A stretch of DNA of 64,000 bases from Dichomitus squalens LYAD-421 SS1 (taxonomy: Eukaryota; Basidiomycota; Agaricomycetes; Polyporales; Polyporaceae). The position numbers were made by a program, and so were the translations under genes. The DNA is taken from positions 4,090-68,089 of the forward strand of contig NW_006766955.1 in the NCBI RefSeq assembly GCF_000275845.1. Reading direction: 5' to 3'. Under the pieces are notes generated by a model that was not told where the DNA came from, did no database searches, and saw only the letters and a program-made list of their open reading frames with translations. This document shows, one piece after another, positions 25,426 through 37,028 of this stretch (position 1 is its first letter; each line of letters starts with the position of its first letter).

Positions 25426-26270
25426 GGTGTTCCCAGCGGTGAATGCAGACGCGGCGGCTGCGGCGGCGGCGGAGTCTGCGTGGCTCCTGAAGCGATTCCG
25501 GATGGACGGCGGGAGCGATACCCTTCGGCGCACGTCGTGGTGCGACTTGTTGCGGTCAAACGAGGGCGCCAGCTTTGTTTGCTGTGAGGAGCCAGCGAGG
25601 CGGGGTCGAGACGGGAGACGGGGAGATGCGAAGTACTTGAGGCGAGCGAAACGCAAGGCTCGCGCGGGAGCAGATCCGGGATCGCGAGAAAGTGCGTCTG
25701 AGAAGAGAAGGGGCCAAGAAGAGACTAGTACAGCGCGGTCGTGCTCTATCTATCGATCCGAGCGGTAGCGTGTCGATGGGACGATGGAAAAGATGGCGGC
25801 CGCACGGATCAAACAGAGCGCGCGAGAGGACAGGAGGGAGAGACAACGGTCGGAACGAAAGAGGGGAAGAAAGACGAAAAATGAGAGACAGGATAGTAGA
25901 AGGAGGAGGGAAAGACGGACGGGAGGCGTAAGCGGTCGCTGGTGGCGTCGAGGAACGCGTGCCAGGGGTAGTCACCGCGCGCGCGTAGAAGGCTGTCTCC
26001 GAACCAACCACTCGTCGCCACGCCCTGCATTCCGCCCGTTCCTCGGCTGGATGAGTCTTGATGAATCGTGGACGCCGCTCTCATCGCAAGCGAACGCGAG
26101 TATCGCAGGTCGGCGACGATGAGCGGTGTGGCCAGATTCGTCCTTCCGGCGATCATCACGCTCCTCCGGCCCGCCCCGCATGGCTGCCATGTGGCCAATA
26201 AACGCCGACGCGCGCAGGCCTCAGCCTCAGCCACAGCGCCGGTGGGCCACTCCCGTCCATCGACCACGAC
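25426..26270. promoter_or_regulatory. divergent upstream region of the GTPase and cyclophilin genes
   Basis: 845 bp between two divergent starts. 25580-25960 is strongly purine-rich on the plus strand, that is, pyrimidine-rich toward the GTPase gene, as often seen in fungal core promoters. No gene recognised. Confidence 0.45.
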
Positions 26271-27743
26271 ATGGTCCGCCCACGCGTCTTCTTCGATGTC
26301 ACCATCGACAACCAGCCCGTAGGCAGGTGCGGCTCTGCTTCCACCCTCTACCGAAAGTCAGCTGACCATGACGCATGCTAGAATCATCTTTGAGCTCTTC
26401 AACGACACCGCTCCCAAGACTTGCGAAAAGTCCGTCTCCTACCTTCCCTTCTTCGTCTCCACTAGAATTGACACCACGCCCACAGCTTCCGCGCGCTATG
26501 CACGGGGGAGAAGGGCATCTCGCCGCTCTCAGAGCGGCCGCTCTACTACAAAAACAGCATCATCCACCGCTCCATCAACGGCTTCATGATCCAAGGCGGA
26601 GGTGAGCATTCCTCTTCTTCATTCAAATCGAACAAGCGGCGTGACGTCGTCCCCCATGACGCAAGACTTTACCAAGCGCAATGGCACAGGCGGGGAGTCC
26701 ATCTACGGCGCGCCGTTCGCCGACGAAGACCTCACCCGGCCTCTCGACTCGCAAGGGTGCGCGCCTTCTCTTCGGCTCGCCCGCGTTCTCCGCCCCCGCT
26801 CACGTTCATATCCTCAACCAGGCTGCTCTGCATGGCCAACAAGGGTCCGAACACGAACAACTCCCAGTTCTTCGTCACCCTACGCGATTGCCCGCACCTG
26901 AACGGTAAATCTGCACTTTCTCTGGCACCTGCCTGGACATTGCCGGCCTATTTTATGCCTAACGCCCTCTGTGTTCGTCCCCCCACAGGCAAGCACGTCG
27001 TGTTTGGACGCGTCATCCGCGGGTACGACGTCGTCGAGCGCATCGCAGACGTCCCGACGGACGAAAAGGACCGCCCCCGCGCGCCCGTCGTGATCGCCAA
27101 CTCTGGCGAGCTCATGCTCCGCGCCCAAGCGCAGCAGCAGGCCAAACAGCCCTCTCGTACGTCTCCGTGTGTCCGCCCCTTCAAGCAAACTCGTGCCGGC
27201 TAACCGTCCGGCGACGTACGCATACATACAGCCAAGTCGACGTCCGCCAGCGCGAGCGAATCGGAGGAAGACGAGCGTCGCCGCCACGACAAGAAACGCC
27301 GGCGTAGCTCACGGTCTCTGTCGCGTTCGCGTTCGGGCTCGCGTTCGCGTTCGCGCTCACGGTCGCCCGATCGTGGGCGGTCTCGGACGCGATCGGGGTC
27401 GCCCGCGTCTGATCGGGAGCGTAAACGGCAGAAGTCGTCCAAGAAGAAAGACAAGAAGAAGCACAAGCACAAGAAAGACAAGGAGAAGAAGGCGCGTGCG
27501 GCGTCGCCGTCGGGCGGGGCGGACGGGGAGCCGGCGAGCGAGACGGAGTCGCAGTACGACGCGCGGCTGGAGCGGGAGGAGAAGGAGCGGATTGAGGAGG
27601 CGCGCAAGCGCGAGCTGGCGCGGATTGCGCAGCGGCTGAAGGAAGAGGAGGAGCGGCGTGCGCAGGAGAGCGGCGGGGTGCGGTTCAAGGGCCGGGGACG
27701 GATGAAGTACGTTGACCCCGAGCTGCAGAGGGATAGGAGGTGA
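26271..27743 (+). CDS. nuclear cyclophilin with RS-like tail (PPIG/CypRS type)
   Basis: Seven exons (26271-26326, 26382-26429, 26486-26601, 26666-26756, 26822-26904, 26989-27156, 27232-27743) give 357 aa. The first 175 residues are a cyclophilin: VFFDVTIDNQP, RIIFELFNDTAPKTCENFRA, FMIQGGDFT, LLCMANKGPNTNNSQFFVT, HVVFGRVIRGYDVVE. Active-site Arg (in HRSINGFMIQGG context), Phe and Gln are kept; the tryptophan-loop position reads CPHLN, with His in place of Trp. The tail is Arg/Ser-rich then Lys-rich (SRSRSGSRSRSRSRS, KKKDKKKHKHKK), followed by a charged helix and FKGRGRMKYVDP. Family role: peptidyl-prolyl isomerase linked to splicing factors in the nucleus. His for Trp predicts low cyclosporin sensitivity (inference). 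Confidence 0.92.
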
Positions 27744-28754
27744 TTCGAGCGTGGTCGCGAATGGTTGCGGCGGCGGCGGCATGCGCTTGTGAGGATGTAT
27801 GCTTCCATCTCAACGATCCCGTGCGAGAGTATTGTTCACGAGTGCAGTCTGGTCAGGCAAGCTTCTCTAGCAGCTAAAGCAGCCAGGTACGGCAGCCAGT
27901 TGGCCACACGGTACAAGCAGCAGGCGTTCCCACATACGAGCAGGGCAGTCTAGCTGGCTCTGTGAGCGTCGTGGCGGACGAGCTTGGGTGCAGCTGGAGG
28001 CACGTCAGGTAGACATATTCGGGGTCTATAGCCATTCGCGGGAGGCCCCCTCAAACGGCTTCAAGCCTTCGGGACTATTGCACAGAAGCGGCCGCGCCTG
28101 CCGTAGAGCGGTCTTGCCGGGGGACCCCGAGGGACCCGAGGGACCAATAAGAAGACGTCTTCGGGGACGAGTCTGGAGCGTGGCCGGGGAGAGCGGCCGT
28201 GGATGGCGGAGATGCGTGCCCAACGTCCGGTCTCTTTCTCTGCGGATCGTCAATATCGCGGTTACTTCTCGGCCGTACTTGGCAAACGCAGGTTGGCTTA
28301 CCCACGTCTTCCCACTGTGAGTTCTGCCCACGAATAAGATGCCCTCCACCGCCAGCTGACCCCTCATGAAGGAATCCCCGTCATACCCCCGCCCGTACAT
28401 TCGCCCTACTGGGCAGCGCCAGCATGCTCACTATATGCGTTCATTCTCACCACCCAATGTCACGCGTGCGGCAACTTAAGCTCCTTCCTCCCGCTTCCGT
28501 TTCATCCCTACCCCGGCTTCGACCCTACCCACACTACCCACGGAAAATTTGAGGCACAGAAACATAGAATGAACCCTAACTGACACCTCTTCTCTCCCTT
28601 CTCTCTCTTCTTTCTTGTCTGCTCTTTTATCCACTGCCCTCCTCGCCATTCGTTCTTCGTCTCTCCCTCGCTCTCCCCCTCCACCCTGAGTTGAGAGACT
28701 CTCCAGGCGGCCATCTCCCACCCCCCGCACAGTCGAGGTCAACCCGCTGCCGAG
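27744..28754. other. intergenic, 1.0 kb
   Basis: No recognised gene. The right part (28590-28690) is a strong CT-rich tract on the plus strand directly upstream of the DUF6534 gene and is a likely core-promoter and start-site region. Confidence 0.45.
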
Positions 28755-30933
28755 ATGGTCAACATCGCTGTCCCTGTCATGGGCGGCCTCTTAATCGAGG
28801 TCTTCGTCGCATGCATGTACGTCTTCCGCTCATCTCCTGTCTTCTCATTCTCATCAACCTCACGCCCTCAGTCTCTATGGTATCACCACCCTCCAGACAT
28901 TAATCTACTACCAGAAGTATGCAAACGACCGGCCCTTCCTCAAGTACTTGGTACGCACCAATCCTCACTTTGCGGCACCCTCTTTTGCTTACTGATCTGC
29001 AACCTTAGGTCGCGACAGTATGGTCCGTCAATCTCAACTGCCAGTCTTCAGTCTCGCATATCCTAAAATTATCATCAGGTTTCTGGAAACGGCGCACACC
29101 GCTTTCTGCGTGCAGTTCATCTACGACTACCTCATCGTAGACTTTGGCAACGTCCTCAACTTCCTCGATATCAACTGGTGCGCCGCTTGTCTTTTTTTTC
29201 TGCTTTCCCAATTGCTCAATCACCTTCCACAGGGGGATTGGAGTAAGTCCTATGCACGCGATCAGGTTGCGACTAGCCGTTCTGACCACTTGCGCTCGTC
29301 GGCCAGGTTACGGTCATGTGTAGCGTGAGCTCCTCTCTTGTGACCTCCGCACGCACATTCGCTGACGGATCATGTCCCCAGGCGAGCATCGCTCTCTGCG
29401 TACAAGGGTAAGTCCTCCCACACTCTTCGAAGTCGAGGATCACACTCACTCGCGCTTCGCCGTTTCCCAGCTACTACACCTGGCGCGTCTGGATCGGTAT
29501 GTAGATCCCACCGCTCTGCTCGTCAAACCCACGCGATGCTTAACGCGCCTCGATCGTTCCTCTCGCCCAGTCAGCGGTAACTCGATCGTCTGGACGGGAC
29601 TCATCGTAAGTCCGCCCGCGTCCCTCTCCTCCACGCACGGTCCCTGACGCGCGGTTCGCGAAGGGCATGTTCGCGCTAGCCCGAGTAGGTTCGTACACAA
29701 CTTCCGCTTCGTGCGCTCGCGTGGGACGATGGTTCTGAATGCGTCCCGTCCCTGTTTTTCCCAGGTTTCGGTGTCGGTACGTGTGCTCCGTCAGCTCCGT
29801 CGCTCGTTTCGCGCTGATGTTCACGCTCGGCATCTCCCATGTGCAGCGTCTTGCGCGTTGTGCTACGTCTACCCGTCATGGCCCGTGCTGCGAAGCAGGA
29901 GGGCGTCGCTCGTAGGCCTTCTCACGCGATCTTCACATGTGCTCTGCGAGCTTACATGCGTCTGCAAAGGTCACTGTTAGCGGCGGTCTTGGCTCTGCGG
30001 CTCTTGTTGACATCCTCGTCGCACTCACCTTGACCGTGTACCTGAAGCGCCGGAGATCCATGGGACAATGGCCAAAGTGTGTACACCCATCCCCCTGCTT
30101 CTCATCGGCGTAACTGATGATCTTCAATAGGGAGTCGAAGAACATGATCAACAGGATCCTCCTCTACGCTGTCAATACAGGCGCCATCACCTGGTCCGCG
30201 CACTATTCCCGTCCATGTTGACAGCCAGAGTTCGCTGACCACTTCTATATACAGCTCGGCATCTATCCTGTGCGTCATCCTGGTGCGTCCCTCGATCGTT
30301 CACCCGCAGCTGCGTCCTTCATTCTGGCCCTTGATCTCTGACTACCGTAATCCGCGTCTGTGCAGTTCGCAGTCCAGAAGAACAGCTTGACCTTCCTCGG
30401 CCTGGTCGAGATCCAAGCGAAGCGTACGTCCTTCCGTCCCGCATCGCCAGCCCTCTCCCAGCCGGCTGATTTCCTCACCCGCGTCGACTTCCTGGCGCAG
30501 TGTACGCGAACTCGTTCCTGGGCTCGCTCAATGCGCGCGAGCACATCCGCAGCAAGAGCGTCCGAACGTACACTTCCTCCGTCGGGTCCAACTTCCGCAT
30601 CGGCAATCCGCGCGTCCCTATGGTGAGCCTCTCCCCCCTCTCCCCTCCCCCCCTTGCTGATCAATTATGGTTGCATGTCACCGACGGCCCCGCCTTCGCC
30701 GCAATCCCAGCTCGAGGTCTATCAGCACACCATCATCGAAGACGACCGCCCGCCCAAGACGCCGGACAGCGTGAGTGGCCCCTGGCCCTGCCTTCTCTTC
30801 TCTTCTCCTGCGTCGATATTGAAGAAGGCGTGGCGTCCCGCAGGCACACTTCGACCTGAAGAGCCTCCGCTCGCCCACCGAGAGCCTCTCCTCCCCGACG
30901 CTCAAGTCCCCCACCGACAGCGAGTTCCCATGA
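28755..30933 (+). CDS. DUF6534 integral membrane protein, paralog 1
   Basis: Nineteen exons join in frame to 332 aa: 28755-28816, 28872-28950, 29009-29022, 29079-29177, 29233-29242, 29307-29324, 29382-29407, 29471-29496, 29571-29605, 29664-29688, 29765-29776, 29847-29911, 29970-30076, 30131-30193, 30255-30282, 30366-30423, 30501-30622, 30711-30770, 30844-30933. About seven hydrophobic segments are expected. Family landmarks: LYGITTLQTLIYY near the start, YYTWRVW, and the DUF6534 core GSAALVDILVALTL, LYAVNTGAIT, then LYANSFLGSLNAR. The soluble tail is Ser/Pro-rich. The family is basidiomycete-specific and of unknown function. Exons of 10, 12 and 14 nt occur; the joint at 29911/29970 is the least secure. 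Confidence 0.88.
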
Positions 30934-31988
30934 TCGCCTTCCCGCCTTCCCCCCTCCCCGCCTGCTCGCCCTGGCCCGCACGCCCGTCCACACTACTCTC
31001 ACGCCTCCCCGTCGCCCACCGCTCCTTCCCTCCGCTGCGCACTCGGTCTCTCCGCAGGTGACACCCGTCCCCCTGGAACACGCAGGACGCTGGCATTGGC
31101 TCTCGAAGCGTCCGAATACCTTACTCATCAGTGTATCAATCACCGCCCGGTTCAGACGTGGCCGAGGCTGGTGCCTCGGTCTACCCCTCCCCCCATCCCG
31201 TCCCGTTGCTGACCTGACCCCATAGCTAGCTTGTCCCGGGCCCAAAGAGGCCGCTCGCCGCTTGTGTTCGTTTACGTGTAGTGCTTGGAAATTTGGCATG
31301 TATACTGATACTGATACTGTTGGGATCGCGCTGTACAGAACTCCGTGTCTTCTCGTGCTTGTGTATACGCTGTCGGTAATACTGGTCTCGGACTCGGTCG
31401 TCATCTGGATTACATAGAATGCATCGCGCATGTTTCAACTTTCGAACGGTATCCCGTCCGGTGCTGGTTATCGTTCGGGGCTCCGGGAGAGGCCTTCGCC
31501 CTTGATCTGCGGGCTGCTCCTGCGGGCTTTTCCCGGCCCCCTCGAAATCAGTGCGTCGAAGAAGGCTTCGTAAATTGTGCGGTTCGCTTCTTTGATCGGG
31601 CGCAGGCACAGACGAGGCATGATCATGTCAACGGCTTTACACCATATCATTGGAAGAAGTCAGGGGGCGTATGATAGAGATCGTGCCGTGGGCCAGTCAG
31701 ATCGACATCGAGCAGGGCCATAACCATCCCACTGGCGCAGCATTCTCACAGCACTTCCCCCAATGTAATCGACTACGTCAATGTGCCTGGACCAGTCGAT
31801 TTCTACGAACGGCTGCCCTCACGGTTCATCCACATGGCACACAGGGGTAGTAGATGTTAGATCCCGGCTCCGATCCGGAGCCGTACCCGAGACGAAATAC
31901 TGTACAAAACTGACACTCGCTGCTCGGAATCCGTTCGTCGTTCAAATAGTAAATAGCTGAGGCACAGGGGGATCTGAACTTCGAAGCC
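30934..31988. other. intergenic, 1.05 kb, between convergent DUF6534 genes
   Basis: Only short open frames without family resemblance. Includes 3' untranslated regions of both neighbours. Confidence 0.45.
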
Positions 31989-34340
31989 TTAGACGGAGTC
32001 CACGGTCATTTTCTTCTCCGCCTCTAAGCCAGCCGCGCTCTCCAGATCACCTCCTCGGAAACGCATCTCCTCGACTTGGGACTGGGAGCCATTACCGCTT
32101 GTATCGGCGTCCCCGTGGTCTGGGAGGGACACTGCGACCTGGAGTCCTCACAAGAACATAAGACATAGCCTGAATTGGATAGCAATAGGACATATACCGG
32201 TTCGGGGGCTGTCCTTCGCTGGATGGCGCTACAATGAACGCAGCCCGTGTCGTTGTTGAACTGCATTGATTGAGTGTTGAGGGTATCGACAAGGCTGCTC
32301 GACAGATACCGTCGACTGTTCAACCTATCATCAAGGCGTCAGCGTGATATCTCGACTATTGGACGTCGTACCACAAGGTAACAACGCACAATGCGAGTAC
32401 AGAGCATGCATATACTAGAATCATCTTCCGTCAGCGGTCTAGTTTCCCCAGAGCGGTAAACAGAGCACGAACACTTTGTGGCCACGAGACCCACGGCGAT
32501 GTAAATCATGTTGCGAGGCATAATTAGAGCCTGAAAATATGTTCCAATGAGATCAGATGCCACACATAATTACGCAGTCACTCACGAACACGAACGTGAA
32601 CAAGCCGGCGACGCTGTGATATAGGTTTTATCAGCTTACACTTCGGCACTCATGGTCGAAGCACAGCAACCTCGTTACAAGACCTGTAGATCGCGAGGTT
32701 TTTTTGAGCTCGCATTCTCTCGCTCTAAGTATATGTATATTTATGTACCTGTATTGATCGTATACACGATCAAAGTTTGAATCATATCGTCGGTTCTTCC
32801 ACCAATGCGATCAGGTTTCATTCAGAAGAAATGTGAGATATTTGCTCACCGCCGATTTCCTGTGCGGCCACCGAGGAGATACGCTATGAGAGTACCCGCC
32901 AAGATAGAGTCAACGGCCACAGCCAAGCCAAATGCAGCGGACACGATCCACTTTAACCGTGACGCCATGAGCGTCGATTAGATACAAAAGCAAATACTAC
33001 TCACCGTAAAACCGGTGAAGTCCTGCTCCTAGTCAACAATCACCTCAGCACCGATCGTATACATTGCGAGTACGAGAAATACAATGTATTACCTGGTGTC
33101 CCTGGTACGCTTCCATACTCAGCTCTCAAGGGATGTCAGCCAGCCATACGTGCACCAATACTGAAACGAGTGCCTACTGGTCATGAATCCTATCACCAGG
33201 GATAAAGCACTGATCAGCTCCCGAAGAGGGCCAACTCACTGACTCAATACCTGTTTCGGCTAAGAGTAGCACAACCTGCAGGTACAATAGTAAGAGAAGG
33301 CGATACTTGGCCTCATCAGTACTGTGCTCATACCGTGGCTGCAACTATGATTCTGTAGCGCGACCCGACTCGAGGGAGGTCAGCAAGTCGAACATTCCAC
33401 GCATCCCGTAGGGAGAGAGGTTTTAAACAAACCGAGATAGACACGGCGAGTGTAGAAGCTGCGAAAAAATATGCGCATAGGCACATTAATGCCCGTGCTG
33501 CATCACGGTCAATCAATCTCTTACCCCTGAACAACAAGTATTGAAATCATCTCGGGGCATAAGGCGTCAGATGAGGTATTTGTAAACCCTATCGCATGCA
33601 ACGTACTTGCATAGGCGCAGTGAGCTGGGTCGATTCAGTCGCATTAACTTCACGTTAGGCCATGAACCGAGAAGCAGGCGCCTTTCCTTACCCTGAGAGA
33701 CCTAAGTATGACACTCTTTCAGCAGATGCTAACCACATGAACATTACAGCACTCACCAAGTATCGTCTGCAAGCGTTTGGGGGTTGAAATAGTTCTTGAT
33801 CAGATGGTAGTAACTGACGCATTATGATATCATCAATATGCGACTATACTCAATAGACGCAAAACCAGCCTCAGGGATGCCACCTACCACATATGTATGG
33901 GCAGAATTGCGTGCACAGTTTCGGAGAGACTGTTGGCGTGACGTTGAACTGCGGACATTCGAAGTATCGATTGATATACTACTACACTTACAATATGACG
34001 GCCACCTGTATTGGAAACTTGTCAATATGGTACATGCTGATGAGCATGTGTGGACTCACCAAGCCTTTCAAAAATATCGAGTCTTTTGGATAGAGGCGGA
34101 AGTAACGATAGGTTTGATAGGTAGTGAGACCATATAACCTACAGTCGGCATAGAAGAGTCATGAGCTAAGGGCCCACATGCTGACATTTACTAGGCCATA
34201 TGTGGATTGAACACGTACATGAGAGCAACGCAATTACCGATGAATATGGCTCCATATGTGTTTGCCAACGAAGGAAGTTGAGGAAGTACCAGCGGAGAGG
34301 GCCCTGAAGTCGCAGGTGCGGCTGGATCAGTGGTGTTCAT
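31989..34340 (-). CDS. DUF6534 integral membrane protein, paralog 2
   Basis: Starts MNTTDPAAPATSGP at 34340. Exon 1 is 34340-34219, exon 2 34138-34060 (79 nt; YGLTTYQTYRYFRLYPKD), exon 3 34005-33992 (14 nt). Further exons recognised in order: ETVHAILPIHMW, YYHLIKNYFNPQTLADDTW, MISILVVQG then FYTRRVY, EQDFTGFT, WIVSAAFGLAVAVDSILAGT, TDDMIQTLIVYTINTG, PRNMIYIAVGLVATK, LYACSVLA, LNSRRYLSSS, and a last exon ending in TAA at 31991-31989. About 20 exons and seven hydrophobic segments. No internal stop was found in the traced exons, so the gene looks intact. Function unknown. Convergent with paralog 1. Confidence 0.8.
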
Positions 34341-34803
34341 AGCAGAGTTCTCTTGTGCTAACGTTTGGGTAGCATACCAAGGCAGTATGGCGAGCGGTTA
34401 TATAGCAGAGCCCGTCACATCTCAAACCATACAGAGCGACTCGGAGAGCCCTTCAATATCAACCCCCCCCCCCACTGAGGCAGGGTGCACTGTGTTCGTT
34501 TCATTGAACATCGAATAAGATGCCATCCGTCAGGATAGCGAAGATAGTGATAGATGTGATGGATGAGAAGATCGCACCGTTGCGTGTAAGGGAAGTTGGG
34601 GACTCTGTTCGGAGCATATCAAACTCAGAGTGACGAAGATTCATTTGGTTGACTAAAGGAGAAGCGAGATTGCACAGCAGAGCTGAACCGAAGTCAGGTG
34701 AAGCTGAGTATAGAAGAGTCTTGGTATGACCTGAGGTTACCTGAGACTCTGTGCCCGTGATGGGGGCAGAAGGATAGTTCGCATGCGGAAGGACAGGCTT
34801 GTA
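34341..34803. other. upstream region of DUF6534 paralog 2
   Basis: 463 bp with no gene seen. Contains a C10 run near 34465. Confidence 0.4.
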
Positions 34804-35663
34804 CGGGAAGCTTGACTGTCAAGTTGAGCAGGCCTCCTGATGAGGGGAGGCTGGATGACTCAGAGTTGAGATCAAAGCGCCTGATGCCCTTCGGCACAGT
34901 TTGAGATCCGAGACCTCCATGGTTCAGCGATGTATTGTTGAATGTACCAGAGTTACAGATACTGCACGGCAAGCGTCAGGCTGTTGTCGACTGGAGAAAA
35001 ATCAATGCAAATGGGGGCAAAGAGGCAGCCGCCCGCCATTTCCCAAGGACTTGTGTTCAGAAAGGCCACAAATGTTTTTGACGAAAAGTATACTTTGCGC
35101 AACTAGTAGCCGTTGACTTTTGATCAATCCAAAGCGGCCAAACACAGTCAGCTCAATTCCATCCATACTCCCTTCTGCCAGCGACAGCAGGTGCCAAGAT
35201 CTTTGCCTCACATCTCAGACTCGTTGGCTTCGTTCATGGACTTGTACCCCTGCGAGACGGGCTGCATCCTGTTCGTATTCGCAAGGGGATGGTGCAAGCC
35301 TACAAGACACGCTACAAATTTGTCAGGGTAGTGGTGTACGAGAAGATCGCGCCTCTCGTAATGTCGGAGAAGCTCGCGGCTATAGACTGCAAACTGTGAC
35401 CGAGTCTCGGCGTTCGCGTGTCTTCCGTCCTTGAAGTTGGAGGGGTCCCATTGAGTGCGCTGAACCTAAAATTTGTCCATCAGCCAAGATGTCAAGTCAT
35501 CGCCTTACGGGCGATGATACCCCACAAGACGGCACAAGATAACAGGTTCATCACCCAAACTCCCCGCACCTGAACGGGCGAGGACGATCTTGAGTAGAGT
35601 CGAGAGTCGAGACTAGGGGCCTGATAATCATCAAGTTGGGTCACTTTGGATCCGATGATGCGG
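34804..35663 (+). repeat. 860-bp direct repeat, copy A
   Basis: Base-for-base the same as 36169-37028 as far as read, at an offset of 1365, including every short open frame. It ends exactly where the run of N begins. No gene recognised in it. Probably an assembly duplicate across the gap rather than biology. Confidence 0.9.
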
Positions 35664-35793
35664 NNNNNNNNNNNNNNNNNNNNNNNNNNNNNNNNNNNNN
35701 NNNNNNNNNNNNNNNNNNNNNNNNNNNNNNNNNNNNNNNNNNNNNNNNNNNNNNNNNNNNNNNNNNNNNNNNNNNNNNNNNNNNNNNNNNNNN
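35664..35793. other. assembly gap, 130 N
   Basis: Unknown bases. Sequence on both sides should not be assumed contiguous. Confidence 1.
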
Positions 35794-36180
35794 ACGGAGC
35801 TTGCCGACTCACTCGTTCGCGTCAGCTTCCGTTACGGTGTCAAGTGCGGCGGCGCTCGCGACCAGCGGGTGGTGTACGAGAGGATGATGACACAACCTGT
35901 CGTGGTGAGGCCGGAAATTGGTGGAGAGGCCCATGACTTACTCTCCTGGGTTTGTTCTTCTGAGTTTTATGACATGGAGCGAACGTTGAATTTGGCTTTT
36001 GTGCAGATGCTGAAGAAGGAGCCGTCGCGTCGGCCGACCTTGGAACAGATCAAGAATCATCCCTGGTTCACCGCAGTGTGAGTTGCTGTGTCGTTTCGTC
36101 CTCCCTTCATGTATAATTCTAACACATCTTCTTTGCGTAGGAAATGGAAAGAGCTGGCGCGCAGAAAGCGGGAAGCTTGA
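35794..36180 (+). pseudogene. orphan 3' end of a Ser/Thr protein kinase gene
   Basis: Exons end with a kinase C-lobe terminus: VYERMMTQPVVVRPEIGGEA, DLLSW, an intron of about 58 nt (gtttgt...gtgcag), MLKKEPSRRPTLEQIKNHPW (subdomain XI Arg present), then intron 36078-36140 and KWKELARRKREA with a TGA stop at 36178-36180. The rest of the kinase is missing: to the left lies the N gap and repeat copy A. The stop codon falls inside the start of repeat copy B. Either the 5' exons are lost in the gap or the fragment is a misplaced contig end. The kinase subfamily cannot be set from the tail. Confidence 0.75.
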
Positions 36181-37028
36181 CTGTCAAGTTGAGCAGGCCT
36201 CCTGATGAGGGGAGGCTGGATGACTCAGAGTTGAGATCAAAGCGCCTGATGCCCTTCGGCACAGTTTGAGATCCGAGACCTCCATGGTTCAGCGATGTAT
36301 TGTTGAATGTACCAGAGTTACAGATACTGCACGGCAAGCGTCAGGCTGTTGTCGACTGGAGAAAAATCAATGCAAATGGGGGCAAAGAGGCAGCCGCCCG
36401 CCATTTCCCAAGGACTTGTGTTCAGAAAGGCCACAAATGTTTTTGACGAAAAGTATACTTTGCGCAACTAGTAGCCGTTGACTTTTGATCAATCCAAAGC
36501 GGCCAAACACAGTCAGCTCAATTCCATCCATACTCCCTTCTGCCAGCGACAGCAGGTGCCAAGATCTTTGCCTCACATCTCAGACTCGTTGGCTTCGTTC
36601 ATGGACTTGTACCCCTGCGAGACGGGCTGCATCCTGTTCGTATTCGCAAGGGGATGGTGCAAGCCTACAAGACACGCTACAAATTTGTCAGGGTAGTGGT
36701 GTACGAGAAGATCGCGCCTCTCGTAATGTCGGAGAAGCTCGCGGCTATAGACTGCAAACTGTGACCGAGTCTCGGCGTTCGCGTGTCTTCCGTCCTTGAA
36801 GTTGGAGGGGTCCCATTGAGTGCGCTGAACCTAAAATTTGTCCATCAGCCAAGATGTCAAGTCATCGCCTTACGGGCGATGATACCCCACAAGACGGCAC
36901 AAGATAACAGGTTCATCACCCAAACTCCCCGCACCTGAACGGGCGAGGACGATCTTGAGTAGAGTCGAGAGTCGAGACTAGGGGCCTGATAATCATCAAG
37001 TTGGGTCACTTTGGATCCGATGATGCGG
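36169..37028 (+). repeat. 860-bp direct repeat, copy B
   Basis: Identical partner of 34804-35663. It begins within the last codons of the kinase fragment and continues beyond the shared part into unique sequence at 37029, whereas copy A runs into N. This copy is therefore more likely to be in its true place. Confidence 0.9.

Noticed and set aside
25692..26122. Arg-rich plus-strand frames
   Set aside because: Produced by a purine-rich promoter tract between two divergent genes; no conserved pattern.
28026..28400. Minus-strand frame with a Walker-A-like GRTHSGKT
   Set aside because: No Walker B, no homology-like pattern around it, no ATG context or splice partners. A chance match.
35002..35434. 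Several 70-100-codon frames in repeat copy A (and the same in copy B)
   Set aside because: Overlapping on both strands, without domain features; the repeat is probably an assembly duplicate.
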